From Lichtheimia corymbifera B2541 (taxonomy: Eukaryota > Mucoromycota > Mucoromycetes > Mucorales > Lichtheimiaceae): a DNA stretch of 53,741 nt. Positions 11,477 through 22,880 of this stretch are shown in pieces. Numbering within the stretch: position 1 is the stretch's first letter; each line of letters starts with the position of its first letter. The position numbers and the translations under genes are program-made. The stretch lies in assembly GCA_000697475.1 (NCBI GenBank), contig JNEU01000557.1:1-53741 (forward strand), read 5' to 3'. Under the pieces are notes generated by a model that ran no database searches, was not told the DNA's origin, and saw only the letters and a program-made list of their open reading frames with translations.

Positions 11477-12487
11477 ATGGGTAAGCGAAAAGCTACATCT
11501 CCCAATTCAGAAGGTACGATTCATGATTGCATTTAGCTGTTAGGATTCTGATGCGCTTTCGTAGAGGAGGACATTGTGGTACGCAACTACCTGCGCAAAG
11601 TGAATCGACCATACAGTGCGAGTACGTGCATTGATGATTGGGGGTAGGCCCGATACTTCAGGTGTTCACGCATGGTTTATTAGCCGATGTCTTTAACAAC
11701 CTCAAGGGCAAATATCAAAAGAGCAACATTGTCAAGGCACTTGACCGCCTGACAGAGCAAGAGGCAGTGGTATCAAAAACTTATGGGAAAATGACCATCT
11801 ATTCCATCAAGCAGGTATACCAATATTTTTATGCGGATTTCATGATGTCTGACCAGAAAGGGTGATATTACTTGACATCTTACATTAGGATAAGACAGAT
11901 GTGCTCCCTGAGCAATTGGAAGCCATGGATGTAAACGTACAAAACCTTGCCAATCAAGTAGAGATCACCATGCAAGAAAACCACAATTTATCGAGCACAT
12001 TACGAGATATCACCATTACACCTTTGACTCAGGAGGCTAAAGAGCTAGCAAGTAAACTCACTCAAGAGGTACTATATAAGCATTACGCGCCACAAATGTT
12101 AATCACATCCTATTACCTCTTAGAATGAGACTTACAAACGACGCTTGGAAAAAATAAAACAAGGCCAGGCTTTGGTAGCTCCCGAAGAGCGGAAACGAAT
12201 TGACACCGTACTTGAACACGCGAGAAAGGAATGGCGTACAAGACGGAAGATGGTAATAGCATTATGTCTTACGCAAAAGTAGGCGGATCTTCTAATTATG
12301 TAATATGCATAAAGTTTGTAGATATCTTTAGCACAGTGACTGAGCATTCCGCTGACAAACCCGAGGAACTCAAGGTATAATATGAGTTCAAATAGTCATT
12401 TTTGAGCTGCTACTCATTTTAATTTCGCAGGATCAGCTTGGTATTGAAGAAGATCCCATTCCATACGAACATGTCGCATCGCTATAG
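11477..12487 (+). CDS. HOP2: Meiotic recombination protein HOP2 (PSMC3IP/TBPIP)
   Basis: Seven exons (11477-11513, 11565-11621, 11684-11814, 11889-12068, 12124-12252, 12315-12374, 12431-12487) join to 216 aa, the usual family length. A short basic N-terminus leads to a winged-helix DNA-binding domain (VRNYLRKVNRPYSATDVFNNL, then VKALDRLTEQEAVVSKTYGKMTIY, given here in parts). A coiled coil follows (ANQVEITMQENHNLSSTLRDI) and a C-terminal region ending DQLGIEEDPIPYE. HOP2 pairs with MND1 and stimulates DMC1/RAD51 strand invasion in meiosis. MND1 is not in the window. Presence of an intact HOP2 implies a retained meiotic programme. Exon 6 uses the acceptor at 12314, which keeps phase; a nearer TAG acceptor would shift the frame. 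Convergent with the lipid phosphatase, 124 bp between stops. Confidence 0.95.
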
Positions 12488-12611
12488 CATTAAGCTACTA
12501 TCTGCATCATTTAGCAGAGTCAGAGACAAAGTGCTAGGAATAGGATAGTTCACAACGACAATTATATTTGCACATTTGAAATTACGTAGATAAATATTTT
12601 CTATTGCTATA

Positions 12612-13883
12612 TCAAAACCGCGCTCCTCCAGTGCTTATTGAACCTCGATGTACACTTGATACATTTTTACGATAACGCTGTTCGTCGGAAGGTGTTTGGG
12701 TGGTGGTACTTGATGACGATTCCTCACATCCATTTCCTGATTCTAGATTCGCTTCTTCATCCTCCTCTGCATACATGATTGGCCTTTCTTCTTCTGACAA
12801 GTCAATAGAGCCGAAGCGTGCATTATAAGGTAGCTCACATTCAGCAACAATGAGGGAAGGGTAGTACTGACGATATGCAAAATAAGCGCATCCTGCGCCC
12901 AAAAGGCTTCCAATCAATACGTCTTGCCAATGATGTCGATTATCTCGCGTGCGTGATATAGCTACAAGTAATGCTGCAATGCATGGAAAAGCGAATAAAA
13001 AGCATTTATAAGTATGCTATGCAGTATTTGTGAGAAAGAGGAAAAAAGGAGCATGCATAAAAGTGATCTACATACCCCACGTTCATCGAAGATATGCATC
13101 TTTCCCGCCAGATAAAACGCGAAGTATCCGAGACCTGCAAAGGAGACTGATGATGTTTACATTAGACGAGGCTACAATGTCTTTGTAAATATGAACTTAC
13201 ATGAAGAATGACCACTTGGAAAGCTTTTGAAACCATCACGCATAATATACGAGTCAATCGGAGTAGTACATATCGTATAATCGGACAATCCCAATGGAGG
13301 ATCCATCACATCAAGTGGTGGTTTACATCGCGCAAGAAAATCGGGGCGAGGACGTCCTGCCGTAATCTTTGTGGTGCTGGTCGTCAGTTTGCATCATCTT
13401 TTGAGAAACTCATATTTACCTTGATAATATCTGTCAGCATGATTGTCATTGAAAGAGCAAGAAATAGTCCTAATATAGATATAACGATAAGTTACACATG
13501 GATATAGAGCTATTGATGCCTTGACATTTACCGAGCACACCAATGAAAAAGTCGCGAGTACTCTTTTGAAAATGTATAGAGATAATGCCAATAAGAAGAG
13601 CTGGTCCCAATAGACATATTAACTACATAAACTTTGGATATTCAGCATTCGTCCTATAGACTGCTAATTGATGACTTACCACAAGTGTCCATGCTGGTAC
13701 AGTTTCATGTTCTGTGAATTTGTACATGAGAGTCTTGTCTTCGACCGAGAATTGACGATGGAAGGGCATAATGAGGTCAATGGCGAAAAACACTGCAAGC
13801 ATAAGCAGGACCAAGAGCCAGTCTTTAGAATATGAGTAGAAGGCTCTCTGTGTCCTTGGGTTTTTCCACTGGACTCCAAGCAT
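12612..13883 (-). CDS. PAP2-type lipid phosphate phosphatase (DPP1/LPP-like)
   Basis: Six exons (13883-13680, 13622-13532, 13469-13420, 13366-13201, 13146-13076, 13016-12612) give 328 aa with about six membrane helices. All three catalytic motifs of the PAP2 superfamily are present: KITAGRPRPDF (motif 1), FPSGHSS (motif 2, nucleophile-activating His) and SRTRDNRHHWQDV (motif 3, catalytic His and Asp). Enzymes of this type dephosphorylate diacylglycerol pyrophosphate, phosphatidate and lysophosphatidate in vacuolar or ER membranes. Acceptors at 13367 and 13147 were chosen because only they rebuild motif 1 and the HSSFSFAGLGYF helix. The C-terminal 80 residues are a polar acidic/Ser tail after the last helix. 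The start is the first in-frame ATG; a further upstream exon cannot be excluded. Confidence 0.92.
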
Positions 13884-15047
13884 ATGTTGAAAAGGTAGAG
13901 GACGGAGGGACAATACCCAATGAGCTGCAATTTAATCATCTACATGATCAAAAGTAAGCGAGGCATTTTTGCAATCAGTTATTTACACATAAAAGTGGTC
14001 TTTGGATGCATACCTGTGATGTTATAGAAGAAATGAAAAGCGTGGTTAATAGCTATGTGACAGCATGAACGTGCCAACTACGAATAGCTTGGTCAGACTC
14101 AATCCTCATCACTCTTTAGTACTAGTAGTACTAACTCACTTTCAATGCAGTATATGCGAGGACCCAGTATAAAGGGATTTGAATATGAGTACGTGATGAT
14201 TATGGTGGTCAGGATACATTAATGTGTAAGAGAGTGGCATATCTGTTGCATAAAATCAAGAGAACTAGGATGCTTTAATCGATGTTTTGCCAATACTTTG
14301 CAAACCAGGGAATTACATGCAACGTTAAGGTAATCCTATACCACGAAGGTGCATAACGTGACACTCAGATTACCCGTTCAATCATATACAAAGTATAGAC
14401 TCGAGGCAGTCGCCTGTAATAACTGCTTTCAAAATTAAGCGTATTATACGTAACCATATAATTAGGAATGACTGTTGTGGGGGATTGCTCTCAAGCATCA
14501 TAATATACGATCAAGGAATGCATAAATTGTGATCATTGCTACTACCATAGTAAGTAGTCCTTTTCATTATCGTCTCACCAATGTATCAAAATTTTTCTTG
14601 CTGATCGAAAATGCCATCAAGTATAGGCTCAAGCTATCGTATTTGTTGTTTTGGGGTGTGGATCGGGAATATTACACCGCAACTCCCACGGATGTTTACC
14701 TTTTTACAAGCTCACAAAAATATAACGTAATAGCAGCTTGTTAGTCTTCGTCGTATTGAGCATCGGCAACGATGGAAAAGAGCAGATATGCCATTATCCT
14801 GTATATTGTCTGAGATAAATATTGGGATTGTAACTTTTCAAGGGTGCAGTATCAATTCGGCTATCAGAAGATTCGTTTGCACACTCAATGCATTGCAGGG
14901 CAGGCCAGTGACGTGGGTGTCAAATGAACAGGTATCTCCATCCAATGGATGATCAATTTTTTCTTATCAAAGTTTCGTAGTCAGCAGATAAAATAGTTGT
15001 TATCTCACAAAAGGCTCTCCTCCCTGTTCTTTTGCTTGTTCGTCGTA
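13884..15047. other. Divergent intergenic region, no gene seen
   Basis: About 1.16 kb between the phosphatase start and the adenylate kinase start. ORFs in it (for example 14529-14744 +) have AT-rich, non-conserved composition. A possible non-coding 5' exon of the phosphatase near 14030 has a clean donor but no start codon in phase. Confidence 0.5.
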
Positions 15048-16148
15048 ATGGCCTTGTCGAGATTGCGTTCGCTCCCGATTCCTACTGTGAACCGATTATC
15101 AGCACGCTACTTTCACGACTGCTCTGTTAGTGACACACACCCTGTCCGACTTTTACTTTTAGGTAGTCCTGTACGTTTAATAGCTGGCAGCATCAGCGAA
15201 AGGGTGGAAAAAGTGTTCAAAGTAGTTATGGTGGCTAATGGGCTTTGACGATAGGGCTCAGGCAAGGGCACTCAATCAAACAGATTGAAGGCAAACTTTG
15301 GTGTCACCCACCTGTCTAGTGGCGATTTGCTGAGAAGAAACATCAACCAAAGGACACCAGCAGGTCTAAAAGCTGGTGAATACGTGGCTAATGGTCAGCT
15401 AGTGCCTGATGAAGTTATGCTATCATTGATTGATACTGAATTGGAGCATTTGAGTAATCCGGTATGTACGAGAATATGATACCGCTTATCAAAATATCCA
15501 AAAAGAGCTAACTAAGATAACACAGAACTGGTTACTCGATGGATTCCCACGGTCCCTTCTACAAGCCAAGACGTTGGACAAGATGTTGCAGCGATTGAAC
15601 CAACCGCTAAATCTCGTTATAAACCTGGAGGTACCAGAGGAAGTGATTCTTGAGCGCATTATGGGTAAGCACACAATAGCTATATTCATGTGGCCCAGTG
15701 CTGAGCGAATTGTTGTTTAGATCGTTGGGTACACGTTCCTTCTGGACGCGTTTACAACCTTTCATACAACCCTCCAAGGGTACCAGGAATTGATGATATT
15801 ACAGGCGAACCTCTCTCAAAGCGACCTGATGATACCCCTGAAGTATTTCGAGTGCGCATGCAGCAGTACAAAACAATGGCTGCCCCTCTTCTGGATCATT
15901 ATAGCGATATAGCGAAGACAATTTCTGGAAGAACGAGCGATGAGATCTATCCTCAAATTGAACGGGAGATTGTCAACCGGCTTGGTGTTGTACCCGGTTC
16001 GCTTCGTGTACGTTCTACTAGCTCGATGGCTGCCGCAGCTGTATCCCGCCATAAGCGTGATCAACAGCGAAAACTATCCATCCACCAACAGCAACAGCAA
16101 CAGCATCAAGTTGAAAGAGAGCCACTCGCAGCGACCAATTCTCAATAA
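15048..16148 (+). CDS. ADK2: Mitochondrial adenylate kinase (AK3-type GTP:AMP phosphotransferase)
   Basis: Four exons (15048-15170, 15255-15461, 15526-15664, 15721-16148) give 298 aa. An Arg/Ser-rich N-terminus without acids looks like a mitochondrial presequence. Then come the P-loop LLLGSPGSGKGTQ (split by intron 1), the NMP-binding SSGDLLRRNI, WLLDGFPR, and the LID region RWVHVPSGRVYN..NPP with GIDDITGEPL and a K-R-P-D-D-TPE segment. The LID has no four-cysteine zinc site, as in eukaryotic AK3/ADK2. The enzyme equilibrates nucleotide pools in the matrix (GTP + AMP). After the last conserved helix there is an extra tail of about 60 residues with a poly-Q run, not usual for the family. Confident on family; AK2 versus AK3 specificity is inferred from the LID. 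Confidence 0.92.
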
Positions 16149-17117
16149 TCGAGCCATCGGTTTGCTATCACCTATGCCCTTCATCTCACCACAACCCGAT
16201 CCTTTTCATGTAATCATTTTCAGATATCCTTTTGATCCCTTCCTGCACACATAGTTTCTTCATTTATTCCCCTATTCCCTGCTGTCTTTTTGTCCATAAG
16301 CAACCACCCTCTCTTTCACCTGTATCTATGCAAAATAAAACTCAACCGTTTTATTGCTCTTCCTCTATACGAGTAAATTTGTAGAGATGTGATTGAGTAA
16401 TTAGCTATGCCTAAGGATACATCGGTTGTCATGGTTCTCTGCTTCTTTGCTTATGTTCAATATCGTTACAGGCCAATGCAAAGTCTGCCGAACTATCCTT
16501 TAGCTCATTTCGCATGATGCCATGTAGCTTACTAACCACCAGATCACGCGATAGCACGGTCAACGTGATCTCGAGAGAGTTTCACATGGCATGGGTTAAT
16601 TATTAAGCTATACCTAATTTGATTTAAGCACCCATTTCAGGTACTTCAAGTTCAATTTCATACAGTCAATTGCAAGAAATTTGTCGCCTCACCTTCTTTG
16701 GCGGTGCCACAGATACTTTTTTGTCATACTTCCCAAAAGTAAAAGTGACGTTGACTACGAGAGCTATTTGTCGTGCAAATGCAGTGCAGTCAATTGAAGA
16801 AGGAAATAGGTGATGAATTGAAGAGTCCACCATCTAGAGGGTAGCCTCGAGAGTTTTTCTCGGTATTAGGATAGCGAGAGCCTGACAAAGTTTATGCTCA
16901 TTCCAGTTTATTCGAGCAAGTTTGACGGAGGTATTTGGGATAGAAAAGGAGACTTAAGTGGCAAGTGATTTGAGTGATATCATTGTTTGATGATGAAAAT
17001 TGCCATCTTGTCTATCTCAGATCCTAAATAACGCATGCACATTCAATCACGCCTATCAAATCATCACCATTATCAACAAATATTTTATCCCAGGAATACC
17101 TCGCCTACCAAGCAGAT
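16149..17117. other. Intergenic region, no gene seen
   Basis: 3' flank of adenylate kinase, then about 900 bp AT-rich sequence with no ORF that shows family resemblance or paired splice sites. Confidence 0.5.
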
Positions 17118-17228
17118 ATGGACAAAATGAACGTTGTCACCACTGCTTTTCTTCCACACATCTCTTCCAATCTTTCCACGTTTTGGTTGCTGGCACCTTC
17201 AAAACCCCTTGGTGAGTATAAAGGTTGA
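17118..17228 (+). CDS. Doubtful short ORF (36 aa)
   Basis: ATG at 17118 opens a 36-codon frame (MDKMNVVTTAFLPHISSNLS, then FWLLAPSKPLG). A GTGAGT donor sits at 17212, where the coding-like composition ends. I could not find a convincing following exon. It might be the first exon of a small gene or chance. No family recognised. Confidence 0.15.
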   Translation: MDKMNVVTTAFLPHISSNLSTFWLLAPSKPLGEYKG

Positions 17229-18264
17229 GAACCCTTTTAGTGGGCGTTCCATGTACCAATATTCGTAATGATCGTTAAGATTTTATTGTTATCCAGTGCT
17301 TCTATGTTCCTTGTTGTCCTGTGATATTTGATTCTTTGATAAAGTAAAATCAAATCACTTCACTTGATGCATATACTCATAGCATGTCATGTGCCTTTTG
17401 ATTGCACTCGAAAAAGTTGATTAGGTGACATGTTGCACTACAGCACGCATGAGGGGTGCGGTAAATGGTTTCTTGGGTGTTGGTATGGACCTGAAAATCG
17501 ATGGGTGATCACATTGAGTGAATGTCAAGTACATTTGTATCAAAAGTATGTATTTGACATTAAGAGTATGCGATGCTTCTTGTGTAACACTTCCGGCTTT
17601 TTAGATTTTGAACATGCTCAGAAATATTCCTGATATAAGGCCACCGTGCACACAGAAGCTTGATTTCACCGACTGTAAATAGCCTCATATCCCATACTGC
17701 ACGTAATGAACATTATTAACATACTACTCAGCTAAATACACCAAGCAAGCGAGAAGCCACTGATGGAGGTAATATATGTTAGTCTTTATTATTGATTGAG
17801 TAGTATGAAAAAAATATCTATGGCACCGCCAAGTACATCTTTTGCCAATACGTCAAAGAAAATGGTAAGTAACATTGTATTATATTCATGCTTTGGCCCT
17901 GTGGATGGTATAAAAGAATAGCCTATTGTATAGATGGATCATATACCATTCTTCCCGTCGACTATTATCACTCAATGCTTGAGTCATAATGACCGGTCGG
18001 TGACATGCCAAGCAATGACGACTACTGAATACGCAATATAAAAATCTTATGTTTGACTCGACAGCTGACATAGTGAACCAGCATCATTGTGCAAAATTGT
18101 TTCGAACACTGACGTTCGATTTGCACATCCATGCAGCCTTATGTGGAGTAGAAAGATATAAATTAGTGTAAGCAATAGCAATATATACACGCAGCATCTC
18201 TTCCTTTCGAACTTTAAAAAGCCTAGAACTTTGCTTATCAAAGGCGTTAACTGATTTGAGCAAA
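17229..18264. other. Intergenic region upstream of P450
   Basis: No supported gene. A TATAAAT box lies at 18157-18163, about 100 bp before the P450 start codon. A short ATG frame at 17809 ending in a GTAAGT donor (17871) is not continued by a recognisable exon. Confidence 0.45.
18157..18163 (+). promoter_or_regulatory. TATA box of P450 gene
   Basis: TATAAAT, 102 bp before the start codon, in the normal core-promoter range for a fungal gene. Confidence 0.45.
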
Positions 18265-20188
18265 ATGTCGTGGCAGCGGTTACCTATGTTACTGACAACG
18301 TCGCTGCTCGTCGTTGTCCTCATCGATCGCTACATTCTCAAGCTCCCACGCAAGCTTAGACACATTCCCTGCATTGACTTTATCCAATATATCAAGGCTG
18401 TAATGCTGGAACGAAAGTCAAGAGAAGAGATTGGCAAGCTGATCAATTTGCATGCCTTGAAACAGTCTCCAAATGGGTTGTTCGTGGTAAAGAGATATAT
18501 AAACTGGATAATAAAATATTACATCCAAACTAAAGAGAAAAACTCACAAGGGATACGACGAGTATGGTTGGGGTGTCCATGTGTCCATGCCGCAACACAT
18601 GCGTCAAGTTCTCACGAAATCAGGTAAGGTAAATCCGATGCATGATCGAAATACCACTACACTCAGCAAGTAAAATTTAGATCAGTTCCCTAAAGCAGAC
18701 GTGATAAATATGCGTAAAGGTACATTGTTTGGGCGAATTGGATTTGGCCCAAATATATTTATGGTGAATGGCAATCAATGGAGACTGCAGCGAAAGGTAA
18801 GATGGGGGAAGAAAATGAATATTACTACGGAGGTTTCAAGATGATGGTATTGAGGATGAAGATATATGGTGGTTAGATCACCAATCCAGCCTTTCACCGG
18901 TCGTTGCCTATTAACCTATGCGGTCGTCTATCCGAAGATCTTTTCAACATTGTGATGGGAAAAGGGGGTGTGTTTGATATCCACAATTTAACAGAGCGTT
19001 TTACTTTGGATGTACTTGGGCAAGGAATTTTTGGTATGACTTGTGTGCTTTATTACCTAAAAAGCTGCTAATATCAAATCAACAGGCGTCGACTTTTGTG
19101 CTATTCAGGATGGCGACAGTTATTGGCACAACACGTATATCCATATTATGAAAGTCGCAACCGATCCTTTCTTCTTCGTATTTCCTGTACTTGACAAACA
19201 GCTTTGCTTTCTTTTTCCTTCACGTGTTCGCGATCACCAACTGGTGACTGATTTTCTCGAACGCATTCAATTACTTGCTGATGAAAAGCGAGCAACATTG
19301 GATAAACATCAGCCATATGACGACACAGTCCCTGATCATGAAAAAGACCTGCTGACTTTATTAGTAGAAGGAGAAAATGAGCAAGGATTAAGACTGACCA
19401 ATGAAGAGATGCTGGTATTAATACCGATGGGTTATATAGCCACACGGCTAATCATGTGATCAACAGAATAATCTCACTGCCTTTTTCATTGCTGGCCACG
19501 ATAATATAAGCAATGCAATTGCTCGCTCAGTTTACTATATGGCCACACATATGGTACTTGCATTCACCTACTTGAATACTAGAAAGCACACTCATATGAT
19601 GATAAAATTATATAGCAAGTACAAACGAAGGCGAGGCAACAAGTCATCCGTATTCTGGGAGATGACCCTGCTCATAAGGATATACGTCCCACCACTGGCC
19701 AACTTCAAGAGATGGAGTATCTTACTGCAATAATCAATGAGACTTTGCGCATGAGCATGTCGGTGACCAACGCCGTTCCTCGTGTTGCTGCACAAGACAC
19801 GTACATTGATGGCGTCTTTATCCCAAAAGGAACAACCATTGCCATCAACCTTTATGAAGCTCATCACAATCCTCGCGTGTGGAATGATCCTGGAGCATTC
19901 AGACCAGAGAGATTTGAACCTGGAGATGAATACGATAAACTCAAGACGCAGGGGGATGGGACAGCGTTTATTGCCTTCGGGATTGGACCACGATTATGCG
20001 TCGGTCAAAATTTGGCACTCGCTGAGCTGCGTGTGTTTTTAGCAATGCTACGTAGGTCATACACCCAGGTTCGCAGATATGAATGGTCACTTACTAAAGA
20101 TTCGATCCACGAGGATGGAATCGTAGTGGAAGGGATGGGATTTTGTACTCCTGTCAAGCTTGACTTGCAATTTACTAGTCGCCATTAG
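18265..20188 (+). CDS. Cytochrome P450 monooxygenase
   Basis: Seven exons (18265-18486, 18551-18623, 18681-18796, 18877-19033, 19086-19414, 19467-19553, 19616-20188) give 518 aa. One N-terminal hydrophobic anchor (LLTTSLLVVVLID) is followed by a KLPRKL segment, an ER-bound microsomal layout. The WRLQRKITNPAFH region is the C-helix, NETLRM is the K-helix ExxR, PERFEPG is the PERF motif, and FGIGPRLCVGQN is the heme loop with the axial Cys. The I-helix reads AGHDNIS, so the usual Thr of (A/G)Gx(D/E)T(T/S) is replaced by Asn-Ile. Overall it resembles the CYP4/CYP5000-like long-chain hydroxylase style P450s common in zygomycetes; substrate unknown. No reductase gene is near. Convergent with MIOX, 123 bp between stops. 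Confidence 0.93.
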
Positions 20189-20311
20189 AAGCGACTTCGG
20201 ATATGAATATCTTATAGCCTTTATGAAGTTTCAGGGCATGACGACAAAGAAGATGAGACAACCAGCACATGAGCTAACCGTCAGATGTTTCAAGCTTTAT
20301 TATCATTGCTT

Positions 20312-21254
20312 TCACCATCGAATCTTTTCTGGAAAGAATTCAGCTATCAAATCCAAATAATAAGGCTTGAGCTTGTCAACATCAGGTGGATCGGCAGACT
20401 TGGAATAAAGATCATACTGATTGAAAATCTTGACCCATTTGAACATTTTATGGTCGCGTTCATTCATCAACCACTTGTATTCACCTTCATGGTGCCATGC
20501 ATAAAATGAGTGATGTCGGATCACGTATACAGCTTCTTCTGGAAGATGATCCTTGCATACATTGGCAAGATACTCGTCATGACCGTAGCTTAAATGTACA
20601 TTCTCAAGACCACATTGTGGCGTATAAATGCCGTTATCAGTGCTGTATACTGGATGGTGGTAGTCTGGATTGGCTTCAAAGTATTCGCTGTGCACGACTT
20701 TGCTACTAAACGCACAACCAACGGGAAAGGTATCTCCAACGACCTAAGCATCACCGAATAAGAGATTATGTAGAAGTAGGTAAAAATCGGTATTCTCTTA
20801 CCGTCCATTGTGGTTCGCCGAGGAAGAAAAGGTACTTACCAAGATCATGGATAAGCGCTGTTAAAATCATCCAGCGGGGTTGACCATCTTGTCGTGCAGC
20901 CTCGGCCGATTGTAATGCATGAATGGTTTGTGGCATTTCCGTATCTGGATCCGAGTCATCCACCAAGCTGTTTAAAAGCTCAAGCACCTCCCAAATTCCA
21001 AGCTCTGCCTTGTCAAGTTTTTCGTATTTCTTCTTCATTGCTAGCACATGTCCCAATGTTTGCTTTTCATGGTTTTCCTTGTAGAAGGCAGCAACATTGG
21101 GCGCTGCAGTTTCATAGTCACGAAAGTCGGAACGGGCCTTGTTGTTGTATTTCTCTTGTAGAAAATCTTCCCACGCCTCCGTGATACGTGCGGCTTCCTT
21201 GATGTTAACAACCATAGTGTGTGCGAGTGGAATGAATGAAAAATCGGCTTTCAT
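20312..21254 (-). CDS. MIOX: Myo-inositol oxygenase
   Basis: Two exons (21254-20802, 20743-20312) give 294 aa, or 281 aa from the inner ATG at 21215. Family motifs follow the animal enzyme closely: [81 protein letters not shown] and a C-terminal [19 protein letters not shown]. These carry the His/Asp ligands (H in HALQ, HD in HDLG, H in GHDEY, H in HHSF, D in FNQYD) of the mixed-valent di-iron site. The enzyme opens myo-inositol with O2 to D-glucuronate in the cytosol, the first step of inositol breakdown. A TATA box only 8 bp upstream of the outer ATG favours the inner start. Confidence 0.97.
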
Positions 21255-21261
21255 TCATGCT

Positions 21262-21268
21262 TTTTATA
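21262..21268 (-). promoter_or_regulatory. TATA box of MIOX
   Basis: TATAAAA on the minus strand. It lies only 8 bp before the outer ATG (21254) and 47 bp before the inner ATG (21215), so transcription starting about 30 bp downstream would exclude the outer ATG. Confidence 0.55.
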
Positions 21269-21926
21269 GGGATAGACACGTCAAACTCTCTAATCACGCG
21301 CGGTTGAGCGGGTGTTACCAAAACTTTAGTTTCTCACTCGGAAGAATAAGGCAACAAGACACTTGACCAAAAAAAGTCGATAGCGTGACCAGGACATCCA
21401 CCATTAAGGAATCGAGATATAACTTGGCCGTTTCCAGTTGTAGATGTACAATATTGAGGACGTACTAAAGAATCATAGGTGATATCGACATTAAGATGCA
21501 TATGGATGCGTTGTTAGGCCAAGGCGATGACTGACAACGTTAGAGGCGCGCTATGGTATCGATGGTGATTTTATCAAACGTCACGAATAATGTGGGTGTG
21601 ACGAGGATGTGTTTCACACATTCATGCATTGCGAATTTGAAGAACGTGTATCTCAGTGGACGCTGGCAGTATCACGTGGGCATTGATAATATCCTTTTTA
21701 TTGTAAGCAGAGGGAGAAGTGTGGATTTCTATGAGGTCACAAAGAATGTTTGTTGTTGTAATTCCTTGTCCAAGAGCCTAGCTGTGTCCATTGTTCAAGA
21801 ATAAATTGACAACTGGTATAAAGGGCGTGACAATATCCATCATCAAACAATGAAATATAAATGGAAGGGATGCATAGAGGAGGTGTCTCGCATTACACGT
21901 CGGGAATTCAAGTGGGTTGCCTGAGT
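21269..21926. other. Divergent intergenic region
   Basis: No supported gene between MIOX and the PAM2 gene. A TATAAAT box at 21856-21862 is placed for transcription of the PAM2 gene. Confidence 0.45.
21856..21862 (+). promoter_or_regulatory. TATA box of PAM2-motif gene
   Basis: TATAAAT, 71 bp upstream of the proposed start codon at 21927, which supports that start. Confidence 0.45.
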
Positions 21927-22779
21927 ATGGTTGCCAAGCCAAGCGTTGCGGATCTCCCACAGATGGTTGCGAAGAACAGTCGCTGTAAGGACTAATGTAC
22001 AGTGTAATATAAGGTCTTCTAAACTTTTATCTCTTGTAACAGGTGATCCTATCGAGAATGCAGGCTTCAGGGGGGATTCAAACATGTCGCACGATCACGC
22101 CTTGAAATCGATATCTTGGGGAAGCATGTCAAGCCATTCAAATTACAAGAATAGCGATCACAAGAGCTCAGCATTCAGGATAAACGACAATTCATGTTTC
22201 CAAGGGGTGAATAGCAACAGTACTGCAACACCTTTGGCCAAGGAAGACGTTGACAACAATACAGCATTCAGCGATGATGATTCGGAAGTTGCACAGATCA
22301 CTGTTAGCCTTGCTAGTCTCGTTCAATTACCTACTGAACCTGCTGTTGAAGTAGAAAAGATTGAATGCACCCTGCAAGATTTGGTGAATGGGGACACGAG
22401 TCAAACAATCCAAAACGTCCTCAGAAGTCTAAGAGGCGAACATATCAGTTCTACAACAGAAGAGAAATCAGAAGGACACAAAGCTGAAACGACGTCTATA
22501 TCGCATGGGCAACAGTATAGTGCTTCAAGGGACGAGGATGAGATCAAGAAACGAATGATTGAAAAGGCGAAAAGGATCAATGGTGCAAAGTTGAATGCAT
22601 TTGCTCTCAGTTTCGTTCCTTCATCTTCACACGAGCCACCTTTAGTCCATGATGATGGTCTTTCTGCAACGGGAAATCTGGACACCGCAGGACATGGGGT
22701 CGACTCTTCTATCATATCATCCAACAAATTGAATCCAACAGCACCCTCTTTCGTACCTCATTTCATCGGAACTAGCTAG
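21927..22779 (+). CDS. Unrecognised protein with two PAM2 (PABP MLLE-binding) motifs
   Basis: Two exons (21927-21984, 22043-22779) give 264 aa. The protein is polar, Ser/Asp/Glu-rich and probably disordered, with one predicted helical stretch (DEDEIKKRMIEKAKRINGA). I do not recognise the family as a whole. Two short C-terminal peptides fit the PAM2 consensus xxLNxxAxxFxP: KLNAFALSFVP from about residue 202 and KLNPTAPSFVP from about residue 248, the latter 16 residues from the end. PAM2 motifs bind the MLLE domain of poly(A)-binding protein (and of UBR5), as in Paip1/2, eRF3, Tob and ataxin-2. By inference this is a cytoplasmic regulator of translation or deadenylation. The intron is supported by phase and by the TATA-ATG spacing. 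Convergent with riboflavin synthase, 101 bp between stops. Confidence 0.62.
22585..22623 (+). other. PAM2 motif 1
   Basis: Encodes AKLNAFALSFVPS. Leu-Asn, the Ala two residues before Ser, and Phe-x-Pro match the MLLE-contact positions; Pro at position 3 is replaced by Ala. Confidence 0.55.
22726..22767 (+). other. PAM2 motif 2
   Basis: Encodes KLNPTAPSFVPHF, a near-canonical PAM2 motif (LNP-x-A-x-x-F-x-P). Confidence 0.75.
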
Positions 22780-22880
22780 CGTACTAGTTTATTGGTATTG
22801 TGAATTTTTGGTCAAATATAAAAGGAATTGGACTATGTGTCAAAGAAAGGACGTATGCTAGATAGTTTATTGATGATATT

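Noticed and set aside
14529..14744. 71-aa ORF between the phosphatase and adenylate kinase
   Set aside because: AT-driven composition and no conserved pattern; chance ORF in a spacer.
18265..21254. P450 and MIOX as a metabolic gene cluster
   Set aside because: They are only convergent neighbours; no pathway link and no shared promoter is visible.
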